Assembly: GCA_019217005.1 (NCBI GenBank)
Contig: JAHBNG010000016.1
Coordinates: 1-64,000 of the forward strand
Reading direction: 5' to 3'
Source: Chloroflexi bacterium TSY
GTDB taxonomy: Bacteria > Chloroflexota > Anaerolineae > Caldilineales > Caldilineaceae
Length of the DNA stretch: 64,000 bases
The position numbers and the translations under genes are program-made. Shown here piece after piece: positions 38,004 through 47,057 of this stretch; the first letter of the stretch is position 1; each line of letters opens with the position of its first letter. The notes under the pieces were generated by a model. It made no database searches and was not told the DNA's origin. It worked only from the letters and a program-made list of their open reading frames with translations.

Positions 38004-38047
38004 GTAGGATCAGTCCTTTTGTGAAAGTGGTTCTGTGAGGTTTTGAG

Positions 38048-38112
38048 GGGTGGATGTTGGATAGTTTGTTGGTTTGGTGGTTTGTTAACCCACTATCCAA
38101 CCAACAAACCAA
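38048..38112. repeat. Imperfect palindrome between the SDR and saccharopine-dehydrogenase-like genes
   Basis: GTTGGATAGT (near 38057) pairs with ACTATCCAAC (near 38092), extended by TTGTTGGTTTGG against related CCAACAAACCAA. It lies in the 146-base gap of a likely two-gene operon, so it could weaken transcription or process the mRNA. Confidence 0.55.
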
Positions 38113-38149
38113 TTGAGAACCACACAATTCTTCAGACAACCACAAGATT

Positions 38150-39130
38150 TTATGCTATCTGCTTTAAAGGATGAAATGTAAGTCTCGTCTCGTCGTCCAT
38201 CAATCGGCATAGATCTTGGCTCGTCTGCCAAAGATCGGCTGCTTTCTCCCCATCATATGAGTCGTTCGAGCTGTGCGCCTCTTGATGACCATCAAAGTAG
38301 AGAGCCGTTTTCCCCTCCAGTGATTCATCCAGGATTAACCGCGCCAAGTCTCGACCGGACTGTTCCGGCAAGCGAATTCCATCAACCCAACGAGCGAGAA
38401 ATGTAACAAAAGGGATGAAAGCAAGGTTGATCAACCATTGCGGAAAGTCTCGTGTCAAACCAGTTCCTGGCATCAATCCCGGATCGATTCCAAAGACCGA
38501 GACGTTCATGCCTGCGGCTTGGAACTGACGCGCAAATTCATACGCACAGAGCATGTTGCACAGTTTGGATGTTGAATAGCGCTGAGCCGGGTTGTCAATC
38601 CGCTCGGCTTCTGGGGCTGTGTCGGGATAGGCCAAATTGTGTGCCGTGGTGTATTTGGGCGCAGGTACGCCAAAGTGTCGCGCCAGTTTATGCTCAGGAA
38701 CATGCGTCCCGCTGGAGACAAAGACCACGCGGCCCGGTTCGGCAAAATGCTTCGTCAGCAAGTGAACCAACAAATAGTGTCCCAGATGATTGACGCCAAA
38801 AGTCATGTCGATACCGTCGACTGTCTGGCGGTTTTTTGTGAGCGATACGCCAGCATTGCAAATAATGGCACAAAGCGGCGGTAAATCCGCGGCGGCAAAT
38901 TGGTCCACAAAACTTCGTATGCTTGCAAACGATCCGAGATCGAGCGTTAGAGGCGTGAGCGAACGGCATCCGGTCTCTGCTGTCAACTGATCCGCGCCGA
39001 CCTCCACGCGTTCTTGATTGCGGCTGGCAATGATGATTTGCCAGCTACCCTCTTCAGCTAACACTTTGGCGCATTGATACCCAAGCCCGGAATTCCCGCC
39101 TGTAATGATCACCGATTTCGATGGAGTCAT
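38150..39130 (-). CDS. Short-chain dehydrogenase/reductase (protochlorophyllide reductase-like)
   Basis: A 326-residue classical-extended SDR: GGNSGLGYQCAKVLA (cofactor motif), NAG at CAIICNAGVSL, catalytic Tyr-Lys in QRYSTSKLCNML, and PGLMPGTGL. The length and GVNHLGHYLLVHLLTK pattern resemble the light-dependent protochlorophyllide reductase/retinol dehydrogenase group. Substrate unknown. Divergent from the TetR gene, with operator-like repeats between them. Confidence 0.9.
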   Translation of the reverse strand: MTPSKSVIITGGNSGLGYQCAKVLAEEGSWQIIIASRNQERVEVGADQLTAETGCRSLTPLTLDLGSFASIRSFVDQFAAADLPPLCAIICNAGVSLTKNRQTVDGIDMTFGVNHLGHYLLVHLLTKHFAEPGRVVFVSSGTHVPEHKLARHFGVPAPKYTTAHNLAYPDTAPEAERIDNPAQRYSTSKLCNMLCAYEFARQFQAAGMNVSVFGIDPGLMPGTGLTRDFPQWLINLAFIPFVTFLARWVDGIRLPEQSGRDLARLILDESLEGKTALYFDGHQEAHSSNDSYDGEKAADLWQTSQDLCRLMDDETRLTFHPLKQIA

Positions 39131-39193
39131 GCTATCTTATTCCTTTGTCTTTGATGGTTAGGAATCTGCCATTGCTGACGGACTGTACAAAAG

Positions 39194-39225
39194 TGACATA
39201 GCGTCATATAATGACATAGTGTCAT
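39194..39225. promoter_or_regulatory. Tandem TetR operator-like palindromes
   Basis: Two related inverted repeats 17 bases apart: TGACATAGCGTCA (39194-39206) and ATGACATAGTGTCAT (39211-39225), the second a perfect palindrome of arms ATGACA/TGTCAT. They lie in the 144-base gap between the SDR start and the divergent TetR start, the usual site for a TetR self- and target-operator. Confidence 0.75.
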
Positions 39226-39694
39226 TAAATAACACCCTGTACAGTGTGTCAAACTCGAATAGGAGACATGTGTCATGAATAGACACGCGTCAGCCAAGAA
39301 TCAAGACTCTCTCACGCGCAACGAACGTCGCCGACTCCGCACCCGTCAGCGGTTGCTTAACTCAACAGCTGCACTTCTCGTTGAACTCGGATACGATACC
39401 CTCACCGTTCAAGATATTACCGATGATGCGGACGTAGCCCGGGCAACTTTTTATATCCATTTCCAAGACAAAGAAGAAGCGGTGTGGGCAGTTTTGGAGG
39501 AACATCTTTCTCAACTTGTGCAGTTGTTGGCAAAGTTGGATGAGTCGGAACCAAACCTTCTTCGTTATCAGAAATTTATTGGGATTTTTAAATTTGTGGA
39601 GAGCAATAGACAGTTGATGAATGTCTTGCTGAGTGAGAAGAGCCATATTAAGTTGGTGCAGCGGTTGATTCGCTTTATGGCGGATAGCCTACAA

Positions 39695-41199
39695 CTTTAC
39701 TTTCTGGTAAAGGCTTGAGTGACAAAGGGCAAACCGAAAGGGGCGGAAAAAAGAATCCACCCTGAAAAAACGGGATAAAATGTAAAAATAGTGCTCGGCT
39801 AGTTTAAGCAGCGGCATTGAGGCGGCGATGAGCGAGAACGCCTTTAGGTAAATGGTGTGAAACCGAGGCCTTTTTCCGAAAGTCAGGGTCGAGTTGGTCG
39901 GGAGTTGGAAAAAGAGCACTCGAGAGAACGCGGCGCAGCCTGCCGGGAGTGGCTTGAGGCTCTCGATCCCAGTAGCCAGTCGGTATGGGAGGAAGAGAAG
40001 CGGCTAAATGGGAAAGAAGATTGCCAGCAAGCAGCCCCAGTTCAGGTAAGCGGAAGCAAGCCTCATCGGCATGAACAAATTGACGATGTAAGCCAATCAT
40101 CTGCTTGGAAGCCAAGGGGGGGATGTTCAACAGGCCAGCGCTCCAGAGAGAAAAGATAAATGGTTTCAGCTTGTAAAGCCATGACGGTCGCCAGAACCAA
40201 AGGTGTGTGATAAGCAGGATCCTGAAAGACGTAAATCGAATAGGTGCGGTTGGCTGTATCCACCTTGGTTGTCCTGGGGACGAGATTGTGCCATGCTTGA
40301 TAGCGAATCAGGCGACCACTATAGACAAATTGACCAAACGAGTCTGGAGTTGTGGCCTCGAGTCGCTTTCCCTATAGCATCGAGAGAGCGGACGCACAAT
40401 ATCACCATATTCGGGTGGTCTGCCTTTTTCCTTACGTTCGGGTAACTCATTGCGGCGCGCTGTGCAGTTAATCGCTTCCCGAAGGACAAATCGGTCGACG
40501 TCGCTTTCTAGCATTTCTCTGATTGTAAACCCGGCATCGACCACCGCCACTTCGTCTGACTCCAGTGATTTCTTCGTCTCTTTCAGCAGCTTTTTCCGAA
40601 ACTCACTTTCCTTTGTGCCTACCTCGCATCTCATGATTGCCTTGAGCAGTGGCACTCGTTTCCCGCCTATCTCCCCCCGAGCTTATCATCACTCCAAAGA
40701 TGAGCGCGGGCAATGCCCGACGAGCCGTTGAGTTATAGAGTCGGTTCACTTTCCCTTGCAGCTTCGGTCGCCAGAACCCTGTGATATCTATGCTTTTCAC
40801 TCGGTATCCTTCTAACTTTTTTGCCTCCCATTCCCCTTTCCACTCCACTTCTTCTTGCCACGATGAGAGCAGGCTTGCAATATCCCATGATCCATATCGA
40901 AAGCTCCACCAGCTTCGCCGGAGCTCCTCATCTTCAAACCCGCTTTCACTCAATCCACTATGGATTGCTCCTCGACTTTTCAGAAACGACCCATTCATCA
41001 TCGCCCACATCAGACGCATTACATTTACGTTTGTTCCCACCGGCGTTACTTGCAATACATTCATCAGTACTGCTATAGTTATTTCTGGCGCGGTTAGCAT
41101 TCCTTCCTCCTTTTTGGGTTCTCTACCTTTAGGATGAAACGCTAACCGCTTTTTGTCACATTTCTCACCTCATCTCTTTTCTTTTACCAGAAAGTAAAG
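39695..41199 (-). mobile_element. IS4-type element copy 3 (1505 bp)
   Basis: Same terminal repeats as the other copies. Flanked by TACAA at 39690-39694 and 41200-41204. Shares diagnostic substitutions with copy 4 (60316), not with copies 1 and 2. Confidence 0.93.
39804..41100 (-). pseudogene. IS4-type transposase, frameshifted (copy 3)
   Basis: As in copy 1, but with a lost base near 40374 (TATAGGG instead of TATAAGGG) that turns SYKGKRLEATTPD into an unrelated frame, plus the C6 run near 40675. DDE segments are in separate frames. Confidence 0.88.
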
Positions 41200-41403
41200 T
41201 ACAAGAAGATCTGGATAACGGCAAAGTGGTTCGGACAACCAATCTGCCAACTGAGTTTGAGGCAAATTTTTATGCTGGCGCGATTTTTCAAGTGGTTTCT
41301 TGGTGGTTGGCGCAATCTCCCATCACGACGCCTGATGAACTGGCTGAGATGGTCTACAACATCGTGTTACGCGAGCCAGCGCCCAAAGAGTGAAGAAGTG
41401 AAG

Positions 41404-41586
41404 TAGGGCAATCGCGTACCTTAAAAAAGTGGCATTGTTACTGGAAGGAGCCATCCGCAATCCGGATTGGACCACTCAATGATCCACTCAAGAGAGAGTT
41501 CTTGGTCCAATCCGGGTTTGCTCGTCCCGTGCATCTGACCATCTAGACTTGCTTGGGACCTTGGCTGCAAAGTTCGCGATTGCCCT
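41404..41586. mobile_element. MITE-D (183 bp) with 11-bp target duplication
   Basis: Perfect 12-bp terminal inverted repeats AGGGCAATCGCG / CGCGATTGCCCT. Flanked by the 11-bp direct repeat AAGAAGTGAAG at 41393-41403 and 41587-41597. It sits just after the TetR stop codon. The long duplication is typical of the IS4/IS231 type of transposase. An inner palindrome pairs CCGGATTGGACCA with TGGTCCAATCCGG. Single copy here. Confidence 0.85.
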
Positions 41587-41782
41587 AAGAAGTGAAGAAA
41601 GATCAGTATGCAATCACCGCGATTTTATGGTAAACTGTCTACAGAATATTTGTTCGTATTTAGGTCGTGTGTGATCGATGGGTGATAAAGCGTATCAGAG
41701 AGATAAGTTGCAGATTAGATGTTTATGAAATTCACTCACGTACCATCGAACTACTACCTATATTGACTGTAAAGGATCTACT

Positions 41783-42517
41783 ATGACCGAAACAGTTTTG
41801 GAGGCCAGGATCGAGGTTGAATCTTTGCCCAAAGTTGAAACAGCTCATCTCATTACAGAGGACGATGAACCCGTGGATAACATGTTTTCGGAAAAGCAGC
41901 AACGGTTGCTATCTGGATCGCTCTATACATCTTGGAAAGGTCCTGGCGACGACAGACCGTTTTTGGTGACAGCAAATGTTGGACTATTCATGACCAATCA
42001 AAATCCAGCCATTGTGCCGGATGTCCTGCTCAGTTTGGATGTTGTCATGCCTGAGGATTGGTGGTCAATGGAAGGGCGGTCGTACGCCGTTTGGCAACTA
42101 GGAAAAACACCCGATCTCGTGATCGAAATCGTCTCCAACAAAAAAGGAGATGAAATCGATGGCAAACTCAAAAAATATGAGCAGATGCGGGTGCCAATCT
42201 ACGTTGTCTTCGATCCCGATTTGCAGATACAAGATAAACCACTTGCCATCTACCTGCTAAACGGGTTTGGTTACAGAAAAACGGATACGCTGCTGTTCCC
42301 AGAAATTGGACTTGGCTTGACTCTATGGGATGGTGAATTTGAAGGACGAAAGTCTCAGTGGTTACGCTGGACCGACCTGGAAGGCAATTTGATTCTAACC
42401 GGCAATGAACAGCGAATCCGTGCCGAGCAAGAACAGGCTCGAGCTGAGCAGGAAAAGGCCCGTGCCGAACGTTTAGCGGCTCAATTGAGGAATGCTGGCA
42501 TAGAACCAGATGTCTAA
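41783..42517 (+). CDS. Uma2 family endonuclease-like protein
   Basis: A 244-residue Uma2 protein with a PD-(D/E)XK core: VPDVLLSLDV, then DLVIEIVSNKKGDEIDGKLKKYEQMRVPIYVVFDPD, where Glu and the Lys of the core are visible. The C-terminus is a coiled coil of EQARAEQEKARAE repeats ending RNAGIEPDV, as usual for this family. Widely amplified in cyanobacteria and Chloroflexi; biological role unknown. Confidence 0.88.
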   Translation: MTETVLEARIEVESLPKVETAHLITEDDEPVDNMFSEKQQRLLSGSLYTSWKGPGDDRPFLVTANVGLFMTNQNPAIVPDVLLSLDVVMPEDWWSMEGRSYAVWQLGKTPDLVIEIVSNKKGDEIDGKLKKYEQMRVPIYVVFDPDLQIQDKPLAIYLLNGFGYRKTDTLLFPEIGLGLTLWDGEFEGRKSQWLRWTDLEGNLILTGNEQRIRAEQEQARAEQEKARAERLAAQLRNAGIEPDV

Positions 42518-42555
42518 CGCAAACGAATTCTTCTGCGCTCACGTCACCGATCGCA

Positions 42556-42614
42556 GTACTCAGATTTCCCAGATTCACTCAGATAAATCCTAGAAATCTG
42601 AGCGATCTGAGTAC
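42556..42614. repeat. Intergenic palindrome between convergent genes
   Basis: GTACTCAGAT (42556-42565) pairs perfectly with ATCTGAGTAC (42605-42614), with partly repeated CAGATTTC / GAAATCTG arms inside. Between convergent Uma2 and DUF3291 genes, so it may act as a bidirectional terminator. It resembles the palindromes at 48165 and in style those at 48071 and 49474. Confidence 0.6.
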
Positions 42615-42632
42615 GAAATTTTCAGGGTTTAC

Positions 42633-43130
42633 CTATATAGCCGGACAAAGATCATCAAACTCTTCCGTTGGCACAACCTTCTGCATATCTGGTGGCGGGA
42701 AGACTTTCTTAAATGTGAATGCCTCTATTGTTGGCCCAAGCAGTCTCAATTTTTCAAGCCTCTCTTTTGCCTCGTTCAAACTGGGAATCTTTCCCTTCGG
42801 TATCCACCAAAGTACGGTATACGCTTCCTCCATTCTCTCAAACCATTCCTTGCGCCTGCTCATAATTTCTGCATGAGCCGTGCGATACACATAGTCATGC
42901 AGGGATGCCACATCTTCCCAGATGCTCATGTTCACCAGCGTATCGGAACCAAAAAATCTGATGCTCGTTGCATCTCCATCTTCGGTCTGTAATCGCCAAA
43001 CAAAGCCAGGTGCGCTGTCAGCAAGGGCGTTTATTCTGTCTAGATTATTGACAAAATCAGACATCTCGGGCGAGTTGATGGCATATTTTAGTTGAGCAAT
43101 GTTGAGTTGTGCAAGTTGATACGAAGTCAT
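42633..43130 (-). CDS. DUF3291 domain protein
   Basis: A 165-residue protein matching DUF3291 throughout: YQLAQLNIAQLKYAINSPEMSDFVNNLDRINALADSAPGFVWRLQ, LVNMSIWEDVASLHDYVYRTAHAEIMSRRKEWF and YTVLWWIPKGKIPSLNEAKERLEKL. The fold is ABM/dimeric alpha-beta barrel. Function unknown. The IS1380 element begins about 30 bases upstream of ATG 43130 and has probably separated it from its promoter. Confidence 0.88.
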   Translation of the reverse strand: MTSYQLAQLNIAQLKYAINSPEMSDFVNNLDRINALADSAPGFVWRLQTEDGDATSIRFFGSDTLVNMSIWEDVASLHDYVYRTAHAEIMSRRKEWFERMEEAYTVLWWIPKGKIPSLNEAKERLEKLRLLGPTIEAFTFKKVFPPPDMQKVVPTEEFDDLCPAI

Positions 43131-43164
43131 ACAAAATTCCTTGTTTGGTCCAAATCAATCAGCA

Positions 43165-44646
43165 GACTGACACCTTATTTTTGCGCAACGAGAGCGTGAT
43201 TCTATTCGTTCATGCAACTAGAGGGGGTTTCTAATCGGCCTCTAGATAGGATTTCAAGCAAATCAGAAGGTCACGAGAATAAGGATGTGAACTTAGCAGG
43301 TCAATCCGTGAAAGTGAGCCGTTCTGAAAAGAGAGAAAACCAGGTATTTGTAATAGATCTCGAACAATTCGTTTCTGCCGGAAAGGTTCAAATCTAGTAT
43401 CCACGAGAGCTTGCTGATGGAAATGGCCTATCAAATTATGCGCCAAATCAGCCAAAAGGATAAGAGATTTTTGAGCTAGAAATAGGGTCTTGCGACGAGA
43501 AGCTAAGTGTAACCCCATTTTATCATTACGGAATTGTTCGATTTCAGCCGCACCTCGATTGTCATAATATGAAATGAAGTGACGCTTGGATGGCAATTTG
43601 ATGGTCGAAATGTAGTAACTGACACAAATTTGCTCGTTTTTCACTCTTTTTTTGAGAAAAATGCGTACAGGGCGATTAAACTTGATAGGGGATGGAATTT
43701 CAGCCAGAAAGACGTCACCGCAAGGATCCCATCGAGTCACCTGTTGCGCCCACAGATGGGCACGACGGTTGGAGTTGCCCTTCATCATAAATTGATAGTT
43801 GCGGTTGAGCAGCCACCGAATATTTTCTTCACTACCTGCACCGCCATCGGTGCGCCAGACGACTCGCTCGCGTTTTTTCTCGTCTAACTCTAATGAACTT
43901 TCCGTGGCAAGCACGGCTGGCTGAAACGATGGAGCTGTATGCTGACTCCCTGGATAGAGGTCTGACCAAACCGTTTCATGGTATTTAACCGAACTTACAC
44001 GGACCAATTGGCGTCCCGTTGCGTTTTTTTGCCGCTAAAATAGCCTTTTTGACTTTTCTGTGCCTTTTTGCCGCATGGTAATCCGGATAGGTCAAAGTCT
44101 AACCACAAGAACCCTCGCCAATCGTGGTTGTGTATTTGGCTTAGAGGCTTGCAGATTTCGCTGACCGCACTCTACCGATATTCATTAGAGTTAGGGCGTC
44201 TAATGTACGAGACATATTTGATTGCTCACTAAGCTGCTCCATCCCATAAATTTCGCAAGGAGTCTTTCTGGTCTGACCTTTGTATTGAACTCAGTCAGCG
44301 TTGCGCAACCACATAATATGCTAACCAGCACCTGTTCCAACTTACTTGCTGGTGTATATTCATACGTTTTGACCGGTATTTCGATCTTCTTCAACGCAGT
44401 TAGCACTTTCTCTTGATGGTAGTGTGCCAGCAACGCAGCTAATGGTGCATACTGAGTATTGCTGATCTCGTTCGTTAGTCCGAATTCTATTGCCATGAAT
44501 GCCTCCTTGGATCGGGTATCTCTAATGAATTTCTTTGAGGCTATCCTTTTTTCGGCATTTTGACGAATTTGATCGAATAGAATCAGGCTCTTATTGCGTC
44601 AACGAATAGAATTCCCTTCCCGTTGCGCAAAAATAAGGTGACAGTG
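43165..44646 (-). mobile_element. IS1380-like element (about 1.48 kb)
   Basis: Terminal inverted repeats CACCTTATTTTTGCGCAACG (43171-43190) and its complement ending at 44640; the flanking CTGA/ACAG extends the match. No clear target duplication could be read. Contains a broken transposase gene on the minus strand. Confidence 0.82.
43231..44496 (-). pseudogene. IS1380 family transposase, frameshifted
   Basis: The N-terminal part (44496-44200) reads MAIEFGLTNEISNTQYAPLAALLAHYHQEKVL through CGCATLTEFNTKVRPE. The C-terminal part (44007-43231) has VVWRTDGGAGSEENIRWLLNRNYQFMMKG, LIGHFHQQALVDTRFEPFRQKRIVRDLL. The DG-G-(S)E segment and late conserved region fit the IS1380/IS4-like DDE fold. The intervening 190 bases are in other frames. 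Dead. Confidence 0.8.
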
Positions 44647-44869
44647 TAAAAGACTTTTTGCACTAGCTCAAATTTCTTGTTGTTTAATTCCCCAGAAAAG
44701 TGGCAGAATTATAGAGTGCTTCAATCTACCGCCTTGCTACTTTACAATCTTGCCTCTTGTGGAATCAAAGATTTAGGCTCGAATTATGGTACAAAGGAAC
44801 AACCCTTGGAGCAATCTATCTTGTTTTGCTATATTGGTCATAAAATCAGCAATAGGGAGACAAAACACA

Positions 44870-46027
44870 ATGCATTCGATTTGGCGACCGCCTTATCTAC
44901 ACACCGAACAGACAGGAGAAGAAGAGCGTAAGGTAACTTGGTTGGAGTTGTTTTACGATCTGGTCTACGTCGCAACAATTATTCAGATGGGGAATTTGCT
45001 CAGCCACCACGTCTCTTGGCTGGGATTTTTGGAATTTATCGTTCTGTTCATTCCAATTTGGTGGTCATGGACGGGGATTACCTTTTACATGAACCGCTTT
45101 GTCGTGGACGATATCTGGCATCGACTCTTGATTTTCCTACAGATCTTTGCCATTGGCACGCTTGGTCTGAGCGTTCAGGGAGCGTTTGCCGATCTCTCAA
45201 GTCAATTTGCCCTTTCATATGTCGCCATCCGCGTCCTGCTCATTTTGATGTATGTTCGCGCTTGGGTGTATATCGAATCCGCACGGCCTCTCGTTTTAGG
45301 TTTTATTCGAGGCTTCTCAATTTCATCACTCATTTGGCTCATTTCGGCCTTTGTTCCAGCACCGTTCAATTATCTGCTTTGGGCCATCGGAATGGTCATT
45401 GATCTGATTACGCCATTTTTGCCCGGTACGCGCGAACATCTGCGGTTAGTGCCTGCTGACCTGGAACACCTTTCCGAACGGTACGGCATCTTTACAATCA
45501 TTGTCCTGGGGGAAAGTTTCATCAAAATCATCACGCAGGACGCAGCATTCTACATGACGTGGCCCATCTTTTTGTTTAGCTGTGCAGGGTTAACCGTGAC
45601 CTATGGACTTTGGTGGCTCTATTTTGATGACGTGGCCGATTCTAAGATACGAATGACCACAATGCGCAATATGGTCATCTGGCTCTATTCACATTTACCC
45701 CTGGCGATTGGAATCACAGCATTTGGGGTGGCGGCCAAGAAGTTGATCTTTTCTGATCTGAGTCACGCCGCAAAGCCTGAATATCGCTGGCTCTATACCG
45801 CGGCAATTGTTCTATACTTAATCTTTGTAGCGATAATTGATGAAGTAACCGAGCGTGAAGATGAAGCTCTCCGCAATGATCGACGCGCTATCTGGCGTTT
45901 TGTCGCAGCTGTTGTGCTGTTGATTGCATTCTTTGGCGCGACTTTGACCCCAACTCAATTTGTGGCGCTGATTGCTCCACTCTTTGTGATCCAAGTTGTG
46001 ATTGACTTGCCGTGGCGCGCTCGCTAG
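44870..46027 (+). CDS. Low-temperature-requirement A (LtrA) family membrane protein
   Basis: A 385-residue multi-pass protein. VTWLELFYDLVYVATIIQMG at the first helix and ERYGIFTIIVLGESFIKI are the LtrA family signatures. About nine to ten helices. I chose ATG 44870 because AGGGAGA lies 11 bases upstream; the longer open frame from 44786 lacks support. Function unknown beyond a cold-growth phenotype in Listeria. Followed after 69 bases by MITE-A copy 3. Confidence 0.88.
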   Translation: MHSIWRPPYLHTEQTGEEERKVTWLELFYDLVYVATIIQMGNLLSHHVSWLGFLEFIVLFIPIWWSWTGITFYMNRFVVDDIWHRLLIFLQIFAIGTLGLSVQGAFADLSSQFALSYVAIRVLLILMYVRAWVYIESARPLVLGFIRGFSISSLIWLISAFVPAPFNYLLWAIGMVIDLITPFLPGTREHLRLVPADLEHLSERYGIFTIIVLGESFIKIITQDAAFYMTWPIFLFSCAGLTVTYGLWWLYFDDVADSKIRMTTMRNMVIWLYSHLPLAIGITAFGVAAKKLIFSDLSHAAKPEYRWLYTAAIVLYLIFVAIIDEVTEREDEALRNDRRAIWRFVAAVVLLIAFFGATLTPTQFVALIAPLFVIQVVIDLPWRAR

Positions 46028-46096
46028 AAAGGAGACAATTGTCGAGCATGAGAACGTTCAGATTCCACAAATTGTCGAAAGAGTAACTAGTAAATC

Positions 46097-46177
46097 GGGA
46101 GTGTGTCCCAAAGTGTGTAAATGCAGCGGTTCTCTGACTGAGCACTGTTCACTTACACACTTTGTGGTACGCATTTG
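46097..46177. mobile_element. MITE-A copy 3 (81 bp)
   Basis: Sequence nearly identical to copy 1. Flanked by GTAAATC at 46090-46096 and 46178-46184. Intergenic between LtrA and the NMT1-type importer, about 120 bases upstream of the ATPase gene. Confidence 0.88.
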
Positions 46178-46298
46178 GTAAATCTGTGCAATCTGTTGCT
46201 AGACTAAATGGTAACGAGTCCCTTATACTTACTATATAACAAAAATCCAACTTTACATATTTGCTACTGAATAGTTCGTATACCCATCCAGAAAAGTT

Positions 46299-47057
46299 AT
46301 GTCTGTAGCAAGAGAAAAAACAGCAGCACCTGTCTTATCCTTCTCAGGTGTCGGGATGACCTTCCCAGATGGTACCGTAGCAGTGCAAGACGTGACGTTT
46401 GACGTTGCACCGAGAGAGTTTGTTACGATCGTCGGGCCATCTGGATGTGGGAAATCGACTTTACTGCGCATTGCGGCACGGTTGCTTCCACAGACTGCTG
46501 GTGAAGTGTCTGTCAACCGTGAGCAACTTGGTTTTGTCTTCCAAGATGCCACGTTGATGGAGTGGCGCACTGTGCGCGGCAATGTCGAGCTGTTGGCAGA
46601 ATTGCGTGGGTTTAATGCAGAAGAGAGGAAGCGCCGAGCGGCCGAAGCGATTCAGCTAGTTGGACTCGACGGTTTCGAAAACCACTATCCCAAGTCCTTA
46701 TCTGGCGGGATGAAGATGCGGGTCTCGCTGGCGCGTACACTCACCCTCGAACCACCTGTGTTTCTGTTCGACGAGCCATTTGGAGCTTTGGACGAAATCA
46801 CCAGAGAGCGTCTCAATGAGGAAACCCTCAAGCTTTTTGAACGGGAACAATTTGCCGGTCTTTTCATTACTCACTCGATTTATGAGGCGGTCTTTCTTTC
46901 GACCCGCATTCATGTTATGTCGCCAAGGCCAGGAAGACTTGTCTCTACCTTTGATGTACCGTTCAGCTACCCAAGAAACCCTGATCTGCGCTTTGATTCA
47001 AATTTTCGCGAACTAAGCCGGGATGTCTCACATGCTTTGCTGGAGGCTCATTCATGA
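46299..47057 (+). CDS. ABC importer ATPase (SsuB/TauB/ThiZ type)
   Basis: A 252-residue ATPase: Walker A VGPSGCGKSTLLRI (residues 47-60), Q-loop GFVFQDATLMEWRTV, signature SLSGGMKMRVSLARTL, Walker B VFLFDEPFGALDE, H-loop FITHSIYEA. Typical of nitrate/sulfonate/taurine and pyrimidine-precursor importers. Overlaps the permease by 4 bases (ATGA). Confidence 0.93.
   Translation: MSVAREKTAAPVLSFSGVGMTFPDGTVAVQDVTFDVAPREFVTIVGPSGCGKSTLLRIAARLLPQTAGEVSVNREQLGFVFQDATLMEWRTVRGNVELLAELRGFNAEERKRRAAEAIQLVGLDGFENHYPKSLSGGMKMRVSLARTLTLEPPVFLFDEPFGALDEITRERLNEETLKLFEREQFAGLFITHSIYEAVFLSTRIHVMSPRPGRLVSTFDVPFSYPRNPDLRFDSNFRELSRDVSHALLEAHS

Larger units (their letters stand above)
39275..41393 (+). pseudogene. 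TetR family transcriptional regulator interrupted by an IS4-type element
   Basis: The N-terminal part (39275-39694) has the TetR helix-turn-helix: RQRLLNSTAALLVELGYDTLTVQDITDDADVARATFYIHFQDKEEAVWAVL. The C-terminal ligand domain resumes at 41205 (EDLDNGKVVRTTNLP to REPAPKE, stop 41391-41393). Removing the element and one TACAA gives 609 bases, 202 residues, joined as FMADSLQ-EDLDNG. Probably repressed itself and the divergent SDR operon. With the gene broken, that operon may be derepressed. Confidence 0.92.

Noticed and set aside
44786..44869. Longer LtrA start
   Set aside because: The extra 28 residues are not part of the family and the internal ATG at 44870 has a proper AGGGAGA Shine-Dalgarno sequence.
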